Shown here: one piece after another, positions 24,902 through 34,024 of the stretch | Layout of the letters: each line of letters opens with the position of its first letter | How positions within the stretch are numbered: position 1 is the first letter of the stretch | Origin: CAZDYI01 sp964509765 | GTDB taxonomy: Bacteria > Pseudomonadota > Gammaproteobacteria > Tethybacterales > Tethybacteraceae | Direction of reading: 5' to 3' | NCBI GenBank assembly: GCA_964509765.1 | Contig: CAZDYI010000004.1 | Coordinates: 1-44,440 of the forward strand | Length of the DNA stretch: 44,440 nucleotides | Position numbers and translations under genes: made by a program | Notes under the pieces: model-generated | What the model was told of the DNA's origin: nothing | Seen by the model: only the letters and a program-made list of their open reading frames with translations | Databases searched by the model: none

Positions 24902-27900
24902 CTGAGGCTAGAGCGCATCACCCTTGCGGGGTTCAAGTCGTTCCCCGACCGGACCGCGGTGAAGTTCACGGGCGGGATCGCCGCGGTCGTCGGGCCGAAC
25001 GGCTGCGGCAAGTCGAACATCGTCGATGCCTTCCGCTGGGTGATGGGCGAGAGCAGGGCCTCGCAGCTGCGCCAGGAGACAAACGCCGACATCATCTTCA
25101 ACGGCGCCGCCGGGCGAAGGGCGTCGGACCTCTGCACCGTCGAGCTCGGCCTTGCGAACGACGGGTCAAAGGACCTCGGGATGTGGGGCGAGTACGCGGA
25201 GCTTTCGATACGCCGTGAGGTCGAGCGCGAAGGCGACTCGGCCTACTTCATAAACGGCCAGCGCGTGCGGCGCAAGGACGTCGTCGACGTCTTCGCCGGG
25301 ACCGGCGTCGGCGCGCGGGCATACGGGATCGTCGAGCAGGAGAGGGTCACCCAGGTGATCCGCTCCGAGCCCAAGCGGATCCGCGAGCACCTCGAGGAGG
25401 CAGCCGGCGTCTCGCAGTACAAGGAGCGCCGCCGCGAGACAGAGAGCCGCATCGGAGTCTCGCAGGCGAACCTGTCGCGCATCGACGACACGCTCTCCGA
25501 GCTCAGGTCGCAGATGTCCTCGCTCGAGCGCCAGGCCCGGCAGACCGAGCAGGTTCGCAAGCACAAGAAGCGCCTGTCCGCCGCGCGGCTGCTGTCGCTC
25601 GTCATGCGCCACGAGGAGCTCAGCGGCGGGAGCGCCGCCGCGGTCGCAGAGGCCGCCGCTGCGCGCAAGGCAGAGGAGGAGGTCAAGGCGCGGCACCGCA
25701 AGGTCGAGGGCGAGCTTGAGAAGGTGCGCCGCAAGAGGCAGGAGCGGGCCGAAAGCCTCAACGTGCGCCAGGGCGGGCACTTCGCCGCCCTTGCCGACCA
25801 GGAGAAGGCCCGCCAGGCGCTGCGCGACTTCGAGTCCGAGGTCGCCGCAGACGAAACGGCGCTCCAGGACGCCGACGCGTCGGTCGAGGAGCTGACAGCC
25901 AAGGTTGCGGAGCACGAGGCCGCGGTCAAGGCGGTCGGCGCCGAGATCAAGGCCGGCGAGCGGACGCAGGGTGAGGCGGCCAAGAGGATTGCCGCGGCCG
26001 CGAAGGACAGGGACGACGCAGCCGCGGAGCTCGCAGCGTCAGAGGAGGCGCTCGACAAGGCGCGCGCCTCGCTCGAGGGGCTTCGCGGCTCCGAGGCCGA
26101 GGCGGCCGCCGCCGTGAACCTCGCGCGGCACAGGGTTGAAAGCCTCGACGCGGCCGTTGCCGCGGCGAAGGAGGACCTCAAGGCGCTCGCCCCGGTGGAA
26201 AAGCCCGACGGCAAGAGGCTAGAGAGGCTGCGCAAGGAGCTTGCGGGCGCGGTCGAGGCCGCAGTCGCCAACGAGCGCCGGCGCCAGGAGCTCGGCGAGG
26301 AGATTGTCGCGGCGAAGGAGGAGGCGGCCCGGCTGCAGGGCATAAAGGGCGGATTGCTCGCAGAGCGCGACCTCTTGCGCCGGGTCTCGGGCCAGCGCAC
26401 CGAGCGGTACTCCTCGTGGCTCGCGGGGCACGGCCTCGAGGGATCGAAGCGGGTCATAGACGAGATGGACATCGAGGCCCCGGGCCTCGAGCGCGCCGTG
26501 GACGCAGCCCTGTCGGTGTACCTCCACGGCTACGTGGTTCCCGACGTCGGCAGTCTGCTCGGCTCCGAGGAGCTGCCGGCCGGCATGGTGGTGCTCGACC
26601 ACAAGGGGTCCGGGGACGGCGCGCCGGGGCGCAGAAGAGTGGAGGGCCTGAGCCCGCTGATTGACCGCATCAAGTTCGAGGACACCTGGCGCGACGTCAT
26701 TGCGCGGTGGCTCGACGGCGTTTTCCTGGCGCCCGACCTTGAGACCGCGCTCAAGGCCAGGGACAAGCTGCGCCGCGGCGAGATGCTCGTCACCCCGGAG
26801 GGAGTCTGCTTCCAGGACTGCGTCGCGCGGGTCGCCGGCGACCGCGAGGCCGGGCTCGAGTGGCGCTCGAGGCTCGCCGAGGTCGAGAAGGGCATCGCCG
26901 CCAACGACCGCGGGATCGAGTCCCACGCGGCCAAGCTCGAGTCGATGTCCGAAAGGCACGGCAAGCTTTCCGCGGACGGCGAGGGCCTGGCCGAGGCCCG
27001 CCGCGTTGCCGAGGAGGCCTTCGACGGGCTTAACCAGGAGGCCATCCGGCTCGGCCACGCGCAGGAGTACCGGGAGAAGCAGGCCAGGCGCCTGAACGAA
27101 ACGGCGGAAGGAGCCCGCAAGGAGCGCGCCGAGCGCGCTGCAGAGCTCGCCGGGGCGGAAAAGTCGCAGAAGGCCGCGGCCGCGAAGGTGAGCGCGGCCG
27201 CGGAAAAGCTTGAGGGCACGGAGGCCGCCCACGCAAGCCTCGCGGAGAAGGTCTCCGAGCTGCGCGACGCGAGCGCTGCGCAGGAGAACGAGCTCCACAG
27301 GCTCAAGCTGACGGTCGAGCACAACCGGCAGAGGCTCGGCGAGGCCAAGGAGAGGCTGGCCGAGGCGAAGGTCTCGCTCTCGAACGCGCGGGTCAAGATC
27401 GTGGAGGTCCGCGCGCGCCAGCGCGGCCGGGACAGGGCGGTCCCGCAGGCCGCGCTCGACAAGGCGGCCGCTGCGGTCGAGGCGGCGAAGAAGAAGCTCG
27501 ACGAGGCTGCGGACGGCGCAGAGGAGCTCGAGGGCGAGCAGTCGCGCCTCGAGGGGCAGATCGCCCTGCTGCGCTCGGAGCTCGAGCAGGCCGGCGAGTC
27601 CCAGCGCGAGCTTGAGGTCGCCGCGGCCACGCGCAAGGCCGAGGCGGACGGAATCAAGTCGCAGCTCGACGCGCAGAAGGACGGGCTCGGGGACGCGGAG
27701 GAGCTGCGGAAGACCCATGCCGACTCCGAGGCCGTCGCTGATCTAGCGGACCGCCTCGAGCGGAGGATCGACAAGGCCGGCCCGGTCAACTACGCCGCCG
27801 AGGCCGAGCTGTCGGCGTGCGAGGCGCGACTCGAGGAGGCGTCCGCGCAGCGCGAGGACCTCGCCGAGGCGCTCGACGCGCTCAACGAGGCGATCGGCAG

Positions 27901-28411
27901 GATCGACTCGGAGATGCACGACCGGCTCAAGGACGTGCACTCGCGGCTCCAGGTCGGCTTCGACGCGATGTTCAAGAGGCTGTTCGACGGCGGCGAGGCG
28001 TCGGTCGACCTCGTCGGCGACAGCCTGCTGACCGCGGGCCTGCAGCTGCGCGCGACTCCGCCGGGCAAGCGGACCTCGACGATCCAGGCGCTGTCCGGCG
28101 GCGAGAAGACCCTCACCGCGATAGCCTTCCTGTTCGCCCTCAACGAGCTCAACCCGCCGAACTTCTGCATTCTCGACGAGGTCGACGCCGCTCTTGACGA
28201 GGCGAACACAGTCCGGCTGTGCCGCCTGATCGAGGGCATGGCGGACAGGATGCAGTTCATAATCATCACCCACAACAAGCAGGTGATCGAGCGCGCTGAC
28301 AGGCTGATAGGGGTGACGCAGCACAACAAGGGCGTGTCGAACCTGGTGACCGTCCAGGTCGAGCAGGCTCTCGAGCATGCGAAGCGCGCGAGCGCGGGAG
28401 GCGGCCGGTGA
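24902..28411 (+). CDS. smc: Chromosome segregation ATPase Smc, apparent CTG start
   Basis: Smc is the condensin ATPase that organises and segregates the chromosome. From CTG 24902 the protein has 1169 residues. It begins RLERITLAGFKSFPDRT, exactly where bacterial Smc proteins begin, with Walker A GPNGCGKS at 31-38. Two long Ala, Glu and Lys rich coiled coils flank a hinge at about 503-640. The ABC signature LSGGEKT is near 1064 and Walker B FCILDEVDAALDE follows. No ATG, GTG or TTG is in frame near the expected start; the next upstream start is GTG 24770, deep inside fabF. GGGGAGG at 24890-24896 lies five bases before the CTG. The end overlaps zipA by GTGA. Confidence 0.93.
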   Translation: MRLERITLAGFKSFPDRTAVKFTGGIAAVVGPNGCGKSNIVDAFRWVMGESRASQLRQETNADIIFNGAAGRRASDLCTVELGLANDGSKDLGMWGEYAELSIRREVEREGDSAYFINGQRVRRKDVVDVFAGTGVGARAYGIVEQERVTQVIRSEPKRIREHLEEAAGVSQYKERRRETESRIGVSQANLSRIDDTLSELRSQMSSLERQARQTEQVRKHKKRLSAARLLSLVMRHEELSGGSAAAVAEAAAARKAEEEVKARHRKVEGELEKVRRKRQERAESLNVRQGGHFAALADQEKARQALRDFESEVAADETALQDADASVEELTAKVAEHEAAVKAVGAEIKAGERTQGEAAKRIAAAAKDRDDAAAELAASEEALDKARASLEGLRGSEAEAAAAVNLARHRVESLDAAVAAAKEDLKALAPVEKPDGKRLERLRKELAGAVEAAVANERRRQELGEEIVAAKEEAARLQGIKGGLLAERDLLRRVSGQRTERYSSWLAGHGLEGSKRVIDEMDIEAPGLERAVDAALSVYLHGYVVPDVGSLLGSEELPAGMVVLDHKGSGDGAPGRRRVEGLSPLIDRIKFEDTWRDVIARWLDGVFLAPDLETALKARDKLRRGEMLVTPEGVCFQDCVARVAGDREAGLEWRSRLAEVEKGIAANDRGIESHAAKLESMSERHGKLSADGEGLAEARRVAEEAFDGLNQEAIRLGHAQEYREKQARRLNETAEGARKERAERAAELAGAEKSQKAAAAKVSAAAEKLEGTEAAHASLAEKVSELRDASAAQENELHRLKLTVEHNRQRLGEAKERLAEAKVSLSNARVKIVEVRARQRGRDRAVPQAALDKAAAAVEAAKKKLDEAADGAEELEGEQSRLEGQIALLRSELEQAGESQRELEVAAATRKAEADGIKSQLDAQKDGLGDAEELRKTHADSEAVADLADRLERRIDKAGPVNYAAEAELSACEARLEEASAQREDLAEALDALNEAIGRIDSEMHDRLKDVHSRLQVGFDAMFKRLFDGGEASVDLVGDSLLTAGLQLRATPPGKRTSTIQALSGGEKTLTAIAFLFALNELNPPNFCILDEVDAALDEANTVRLCRLIEGMADRMQFIIITHNKQVIERADRLIGVTQHNKGVSNLVTVQVEQALEHAKRASAGGGR

Positions 28412-29745
28412 TCGGCAACTGGACGCAGCTGCTGACGGTGGTCGTGCTCGTCCTCTCGCCGTTTCTGATTTACGGAACCTACCTGGTCATGCGGGGAGGC
28501 AGCCGCCCGGCCCCGGCTGCGAGGCAGAAGGCCTCCGCGTCGCAGAGATCCCGAACCGAGCCGACTCTCGGCGGCGCAGCTGCCGAGGCCGACGCTCCTG
28601 ACGGGCATTCCGGAGGCGAGCCCGCACTCGGCCAGGCGGCGCATGCCGACTTCGATGCGCGGGAAGACGGGCCGGCAGAAGCCGGCGATGAGGGCGAGCG
28701 GCCCGGTCCGGAGGACGGCGAGTCCGCTTCGGAAGGGACCGGGGAGGAAGGCGCGGTCCCCGGGGCCGCGGCATCGCCCGCTGCGGTGGAAGCCGCAAAC
28801 GGCGCGGCCGGCCCGGCGGAGGGACTCGACAGCCTCGGCCTGCCGGAGGGCGACGCACCCGCGGTCCCCGGGGCAGCGGTTGCGCATCCCCCCGAGGAGG
28901 ACGGCTTTCCGCACGTCGACGACGAGCTGCCCGAGCCGCTTTACTACATGGTGCGCATGACCGTCAAGGACGGCATCGACGTGCCCGACGTCCACCAGCT
29001 GTCCAGCGACCTGGTCTCGAAGACCAGGCTCCGCATGTACCAGACCATGCTCTGCTACGACCGCGACAAGGGCAGGTGGGAGTCGCCGCGGCCTGAGAAG
29101 CGCTACTCGGAGCTCGTCTGGGCGGTGCCGATGTGCAACCGCACGACCCACCTGTCGCCCGAGGACATCTCCGGGATAGTCAAGGTGATCCAGAACACGA
29201 TGCGCAAGGTGGGCGGCCAGGCCGAGTTCCCGCCGCACAACGACCTCGACGACCGCCGCAGCGCCGTCGACACGTTCTGCGAGCACGTCGACCACCGGGT
29301 CACGGCGCACCTCAAGGCGGTCTCGTCGTCGGGCGGCAAGCCGCGCCGCGGCGGCGACATCATCGACCTCGCGCTCAGCTCGGGGAACATGGAGCTGATC
29401 GACAGCGAGCTTAGGCGCGTCGTCAACGGGGAGACCTGGTTCGTCCTCAAGGACGGCGGCAACAACGACCTGTCGCGGCACTCGCCGGACAGGATGGTCG
29501 CGGGCCTCGTCGCGACGCTGGACTTCCCCCACGTTTCCAACCCGCTCAAGGCCTTCGACGAGATGTTCGGCTTCGCCGGGATGCTTTCGAGGGTCCTCGG
29601 CTTCAGCCTGGTCGACGAGGACAACAACCCCATCGAGGAGGGCCAGGTCGCCGAGACCAGGGAGCACCTCGAGCACATCGCCGACTACATGCGCGAGAGC
29701 CGCGTGCCGCCGGGGAGCAAGACCGCCCGCGCGCTGTTCAGCTGA
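28408..29745 (+). CDS. zipA: Cell division protein ZipA (divergent)
   Basis: ZipA tethers FtsZ to the inner membrane at the division site. The 445-residue protein has the expected plan: a short N terminus and membrane helix at about 7-27, a long Pro, Ala, Gly and acid-rich linker (about 30-165), and a C-terminal FtsZ-binding domain (about 172-435). In the last part AGLVATLDFPHVSNPLKAF and GFSLVDEDNNPIEEGQ match the family's LFLQLP and LDERR blocks. Overall similarity is low, so the call also rests on the smc-zipA-ligA order. It is longer than E. coli ZipA (328). The GTG start overlaps the smc stop as GTGA. Confidence 0.8.
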   Translation: MIGNWTQLLTVVVLVLSPFLIYGTYLVMRGGSRPAPAARQKASASQRSRTEPTLGGAAAEADAPDGHSGGEPALGQAAHADFDAREDGPAEAGDEGERPGPEDGESASEGTGEEGAVPGAAASPAAVEAANGAAGPAEGLDSLGLPEGDAPAVPGAAVAHPPEEDGFPHVDDELPEPLYYMVRMTVKDGIDVPDVHQLSSDLVSKTRLRMYQTMLCYDRDKGRWESPRPEKRYSELVWAVPMCNRTTHLSPEDISGIVKVIQNTMRKVGGQAEFPPHNDLDDRRSAVDTFCEHVDHRVTAHLKAVSSSGGKPRRGGDIIDLALSSGNMELIDSELRRVVNGETWFVLKDGGNNDLSRHSPDRMVAGLVATLDFPHVSNPLKAFDEMFGFAGMLSRVLGFSLVDEDNNPIEEGQVAETREHLEHIADYMRESRVPPGSKTARALFS

Positions 29746-32046
29746 ATGGCCCGCGAGGGCGAGCGCGAGCGCCTGATCGAGCTCCGGGAGACAGTCGCAA
29801 GGCACAACGACCGGTACTACAACCGGGACGACCCGTCGGTCAGCGACGCCGAGTACGACCGGCTCTACGACGAGCTGGTCGGCCTGGAGAAGAGGCATCC
29901 GGAGTGGTTCGACCCGGGCTCTCCGACCCAGCTCGTCGGCGGGGTGCCGTCGCCGAGCTTCGAGCCGGTCGCGCACCGCGCTCCGATGCTCTCCCTCGAG
30001 AAGGCAACCGAGGAGCCGGAGGTCCTGCGCTTCTTCGAGCGGTGCCGCAAGGAGGCGCCGGACGCGAGCTTCCTTGCGACGCCCAAGATCGACGGCCTTG
30101 CGGTATCGCTTCTCTACCGGGACGGAAGGCTGGAGCGCGGCGCGACCCGCGGCGACGGCGAGACCGGCGAGGACATCACCGCGAGCCTCAAGGTGGTGAG
30201 CGGCGTGCTGCGCGAGCTGCCCTCCGGGGCGCCGGCCGAGGTTGAGGTGCGCGGCGAGGTGTTCATGTCGCGCGAGGCATTCGAGCGGGTAAACAGGTGG
30301 CAGCGCGAGCTCGGTGAGAAGGAGTTCGTCAACCCGCGCAACTGCGCTGCGGGGACCGTGCGCCAGAAGGACGTCAGGCTTACCGCGAGGCGCGGGCTCG
30401 GGTTCCGCGCGTACTGGGCCATCGCGCACGAGGGCAAGGAGCTGTCCGAGTCCGCGCTCGGAACTTTCGAGGCCATGCGCGAGATGGGATTTTCCGTCTC
30501 GGAGCCGTTCGAGCTGATCGAAGACGAGGAGGGCTTCGTGCGCTACCGCGAGTCGGTCTTCCGCGACAGCGACGGATACGGCTACGACATAGACGGGATC
30601 GTGCTGCGGCTCGACCACGTCCCGACCGCGCTTGCGATGGGCAACAACGCGAAGTCGCCGCGGTCGATGCTCGCCTACAAGTTCGCGTCGGAGCGGGCGA
30701 AGACGAGGGTTGACGGCATCGACTTCCAGGTCTCGCGCGCAGGCGTGCTGACGCCTGTGGCCAGGCTCAAAGGCGTCAGGGTCGGCGGGGTCACCGTGAC
30801 TTCGGTGACCCTGCACAACTGCCAGATGCTCAAGGACATGGACGTGCGGATTGATGACGAGGTGGTCGTGGTCCGCGCCGGCGACGTGATTCCGAAGGTC
30901 GTCGGGGTCAACAAGGAAGCGAGGGGAAAGGGCAGCGCCCCCTTCCCGCTGCCGAAGGCGTGCCCGGAGTGCGGCGGAAAGCTGCAGAGGACCGACATCA
31001 ACCTGTTTTGCGAAAACGAGCAATGCCCCGGCCGCAAGCTCGAGCGGCTGCGGCACTTCGTCTCCCGGCACGCGCTCGACATCGAGGGCTTCGGCGACGA
31101 GCGGCTGCGCAAGCTCATGGAGGAGGGCCTGGTCAAGAGGCCTGCGGACATCTTCGTCCTCAAGCGGGAGGAGATGAAGGAGCTCGAGCGCCTCGAGGAG
31201 AAGTCGGCAGACAACCTTGTGAAGGCGATCGGGAAGGCCTCGCGCACCACGCTGGCGCGCGCGCTGGTCGCGCTGGGAATCCCAGGCCTCGGGACGACGG
31301 GAGCAAGGGCCCTTGCCGAGGCGGCCGGCAGCCTTGCCGCGCTGGAAAAGGCCATGCCGGAGACGCTGTGCTTCGTGGGCCCTGTCAACTACGCGACCGC
31401 ATGTGAGCTGCGCGGCTGCCTGCGGGGCGAGGAGGGCGAGGAGCTCGGGCTGATGAGGGAGCGCGGCGTTACCTGGGACGAGCCCGGGCCGCGGGGGATC
31501 GCGGCGGGCGCATTCGAGCTGCTGATGCACGTCAACTACCTCTCGGACTCTGCAGGAAAAGAGTTGTGGCCGAAGGTTCCGGGCTCGCTGATCGAGGCGC
31601 TGCGCGCAGGCAGGATCGAGGCCGCTTCGCTCGACGGCTTGCTGGACGTCAAGGTCGTTGCAAAGGCGTACTCCAGCGAGAAGAAGGCCGCGCCTGCGCT
31701 GGAGCTTCTTCAGGGGCTGTCCGAATCGCCCGGGTTCAAGGACCTGGTGCGCGAGCTCGAGGAGCTGCTTGGCGTGACCTGGGGCGCGGACAGGAAGGAC
31801 GCCGGCAGGCTTGCGGGCATGGGCGTCCTTGTCACCGGGTCCCTGCCGGGTTTCGACCGCACCGCCGCAAAGGAGCTGGTGAAAAGCCACGGCGGGGTGC
31901 CGAAGGACTCCGTGACCGGGGCCGTGGACCTTCTCGTGGTAGGCGAGAAGCCCGGCAAGACCAAGGTCGACAAGGCGCAGGCGCTGGGCGTGAGGACGAT
32001 GGAAGCGGAGGAGTTCCTCAAGTGGCTCGGCGTAGGCGGGAAATAG
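29746..32046 (+). CDS. ligA: NAD-dependent DNA ligase with enlarged C-terminal half
   Basis: LigA seals nicks in DNA using NAD. The adenylated lysine is K114 in ATPKIDGLAV. TRGDGETGEDIT, EVRGEVFM, NPRNCAAGTVRQKD and YDIDGIVLRLD are all present. The zinc finger uses C406, C409, C422 and C427, helix-hairpin-helix repeats start near 440, and a BRCT domain closes the protein (about 687-765). At 766 residues it is about 95 longer than E. coli LigA. The extra length lies between the first hairpin-helix motifs and BRCT, where two segments each end in GVTW (574-577 and 676-679), suggesting a partial internal duplication. The ATG follows the zipA stop directly. Confidence 0.96.
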   Translation: MAREGERERLIELRETVARHNDRYYNRDDPSVSDAEYDRLYDELVGLEKRHPEWFDPGSPTQLVGGVPSPSFEPVAHRAPMLSLEKATEEPEVLRFFERCRKEAPDASFLATPKIDGLAVSLLYRDGRLERGATRGDGETGEDITASLKVVSGVLRELPSGAPAEVEVRGEVFMSREAFERVNRWQRELGEKEFVNPRNCAAGTVRQKDVRLTARRGLGFRAYWAIAHEGKELSESALGTFEAMREMGFSVSEPFELIEDEEGFVRYRESVFRDSDGYGYDIDGIVLRLDHVPTALAMGNNAKSPRSMLAYKFASERAKTRVDGIDFQVSRAGVLTPVARLKGVRVGGVTVTSVTLHNCQMLKDMDVRIDDEVVVVRAGDVIPKVVGVNKEARGKGSAPFPLPKACPECGGKLQRTDINLFCENEQCPGRKLERLRHFVSRHALDIEGFGDERLRKLMEEGLVKRPADIFVLKREEMKELERLEEKSADNLVKAIGKASRTTLARALVALGIPGLGTTGARALAEAAGSLAALEKAMPETLCFVGPVNYATACELRGCLRGEEGEELGLMRERGVTWDEPGPRGIAAGAFELLMHVNYLSDSAGKELWPKVPGSLIEALRAGRIEAASLDGLLDVKVVAKAYSSEKKAAPALELLQGLSESPGFKDLVRELEELLGVTWGADRKDAGRLAGMGVLVTGSLPGFDRTAAKELVKSHGGVPKDSVTGAVDLLVVGEKPGKTKVDKAQALGVRTMEAEEFLKWLGVGGK

Positions 32047-32064
32047 AATCTTGCCGCGTTTGCA

Positions 32065-33030
32065 GTGAATTACCACGAGTTCGAAAGGGAGGTCGAGCCG
32101 TTCGAGAAGCGGGTCGAGGCCCTGCGCGCGGACGACGAGGCGCCCACCGGCAACGTCGTCCAGGAGATCAAGGAGCTGCAGAAGGAGATCGACAAGCGCC
32201 TCAGGAAGATCTACGGCAACCTGGACGGCTGGCAGACCTGCCTCGTTGCGCGCCACCAGGACAGGCCTCACACCGTTGACTACATCGAGAGGATCTTCGA
32301 CGACTTCAGCGAGCTGCACGGCGACAGGATGTACGCCGACGACGGCGCCGTCGTCGGCGGGCTTGCGCGTCTGCGCGGCGTGCCCGTTATGGTCATCGGC
32401 CACGAGAAGGGCCGCACCACGGAGGAGCGGATCGAGCGGAACTGGGGCATGCCCCACCCGGAGGGCTACCGCAAGGCGCTGCGCCTCATGAGGATGGCCG
32501 AGCGGTTCAACCTGCCGCTGGTGACCCTCGTCGACACACCGGGCGCGTTCTGCGGGATCGGCGCAGAGGAGCGGGGGATCTCCCAGGCGATCGGGGCGAA
32601 CCTGCTGGCGCTTTCGACCCTCGAGACCTACGTCGTGTCCGCGGTGATCGGCGAGGGTGGATCAGGGGGGGCGATCGCCCTTGCGGTCTGCGACGACCTG
32701 CTTATGCTCGAGCACGCCGTCTACTCGGTCATCACCCCGGAGGGCTGCGCGTCGATACTCTGGAAGGACGGAAACGGCGAGGCGAGCGTCGCGGCGAACG
32801 CGATGGGGATCAGGGCTTCGGACCTGTCGAGGCTCGGGCTGGTCGACAAGGTCGTCCCCGAGCCGGTCGGCGGCGCGCACCGCGACCGCGACAGGGCCGC
32901 GGAGCTGCTGGCGGACGCGCTGGCCGATTCGCTCGCGAAGAGGGACCAGCGCTCTGCCAGGGACTGGATCGACAGGCGCGCGAAGCGCATGAGGGAATAC
33001 GGGTTCTTCACAGAACGAAGCGGTGGCTGA
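32065..33030 (+). CDS. accA: Acetyl-CoA carboxylase carboxyltransferase subunit alpha
   Basis: AccA pairs with AccD to carboxylate acetyl-CoA, the first step of fatty acid synthesis. The 321-residue protein has the N-terminal helical FEREVEPFEKRVEALR, the landmark EIDKRLRKIYGNLDGWQ, HGDRMYADDGAVVGGLA, GMPHPEGYRKALRLM, LVDTPGAFCGIGAEERG and GEGGSGGAIALAVCD. Length is normal. It starts at GTG without a clear ribosome site. TAGAAT at 32044-32049 (including the ligA stop) could be a -10 box, which would give a leader of under ten bases. It overlaps tilS by 8 bp, the usual accA-tilS order. Confidence 0.97.
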   Translation: MNYHEFEREVEPFEKRVEALRADDEAPTGNVVQEIKELQKEIDKRLRKIYGNLDGWQTCLVARHQDRPHTVDYIERIFDDFSELHGDRMYADDGAVVGGLARLRGVPVMVIGHEKGRTTEERIERNWGMPHPEGYRKALRLMRMAERFNLPLVTLVDTPGAFCGIGAEERGISQAIGANLLALSTLETYVVSAVIGEGGSGGAIALAVCDDLLMLEHAVYSVITPEGCASILWKDGNGEASVAANAMGIRASDLSRLGLVDKVVPEPVGGAHRDRDRAAELLADALADSLAKRDQRSARDWIDRRAKRMREYGFFTERSGG

Positions 33031-34009
33031 GCGGATCGCGGATGCGGTCCGCGGCCTGCTTGAGGATGCCCTGCCGTCCGGCGGGACAGCGACGGTCGGC
33101 CTCTCCGGCGGGGTCGACTCGTCCCTGCTCCTGCATGTCGCCGCCGGCTGCGCGCCGCAGGGGGTCGCCGTCGCCGCCCTGCACGTCAACCACGGCCTGT
33201 CCGAGCGCGCGGACGGCTGGGAGGAGCTCTGCCGGAGGATGTGCGCGGAGCTCAACGTGCCGGTCGAGGTGAGGAGGGTCGAGGTCGGAAGCGGCCCCGG
33301 GCTCGAGGAGCGCGCCCGGGAGGCCAGGCTCGCGTGCCTTGCCGAGTCCGGCGCGGACGCGGTGATGATGGCCCACCACGCCGGCGACCAGGCGGAGACC
33401 CTGCTGCTGCGCGCGCTGAGGGGGAGCGGGCCACGCGGGCTCGCGGCGATGCGGCCGCGGTCCGTGCTGCCGGGAACGGAAACGGCGCTGCTCCGGCCGC
33501 TGCTCGGGTTCGCGAGGCCCGAGATCGAGTCCGAGGCAAGGCGCCTCGGGATCGAGTGGATTGAGGACCCCGCGAACCTGGACCTTTCGCACAACCGCAA
33601 CTGGCTGCGCCACGAGGTGCTTCCCGAGGCCGGCCGGAGGTTTCCCGGGGCGGCCGAGGCCCTCGCGCGCGCGGCGGGAAACGCCGGCGAGGCCGCGGAC
33701 CTTCTCGACTGCCTGGCGAGTATCGACGACGGCGCCTGCCGCGCAGGGGGCGAGGTCAACCGTGACGCGCTTGCCGGGCTGGGCGAGGATCGGGTCCGGA
33801 ACTGGCTCGCCTGGTCGCTGTCGCAAAGGGGGCTGCGCTCGGTCACAGCGGGCAGGCTGTCGGAATGCGCCCGGCAGATCTGCGGGGGCGGCGGCTTCTC
33901 CGCGGACTTCGGCCCGTGCCGGCTCGTGGCGCGGCGCGGCCTGCTGAGCTGGGAGGGCGGCGGGCAGGGCGGCGCGGTTGATAAAATGACCCGCCTTTGC
34001 GCCCTCTAG
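33023..34009 (+). CDS. tilS: tRNA(Ile)-lysidine synthase, short form
   Basis: TilS converts C34 of the CAU-anticodon tRNA(Ile) to lysidine so that it reads AUA. The PP-loop SGGVDSS is at 28-34, followed by LHVNHGLSERAD, MMAHHAGDQAETLLLRALRGSGPRGLAAM and the substrate-binding WIEDPANLDLSHNRNWLRHEVLP. At 328 residues it is about 100 shorter than E. coli TilS and seems to lack most of the C-terminal tRNA-contacting domain; short forms exist in other bacteria such as Aquifex. The GTG start overlaps accA by 8 bp. Confidence 0.93.
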   Translation: MAERIADAVRGLLEDALPSGGTATVGLSGGVDSSLLLHVAAGCAPQGVAVAALHVNHGLSERADGWEELCRRMCAELNVPVEVRRVEVGSGPGLEERAREARLACLAESGADAVMMAHHAGDQAETLLLRALRGSGPRGLAAMRPRSVLPGTETALLRPLLGFARPEIESEARRLGIEWIEDPANLDLSHNRNWLRHEVLPEAGRRFPGAAEALARAAGNAGEAADLLDCLASIDDGACRAGGEVNRDALAGLGEDRVRNWLAWSLSQRGLRSVTAGRLSECARQICGGGGFSADFGPCRLVARRGLLSWEGGGQGGAVDKMTRLCAL

Positions 34010-34024
34010 TCTGAAAGAAGCGGC

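Noticed and set aside
27790..32457. A 1555-codon open frame on the minus strand across zipA, ligA and part of smc
   Set aside because: It is a mirror of well-supported plus-strand genes; its composition (Arg, Leu, Val, Asp and His rich) is what high-GC antisense frames give, and no motif is recognisable.
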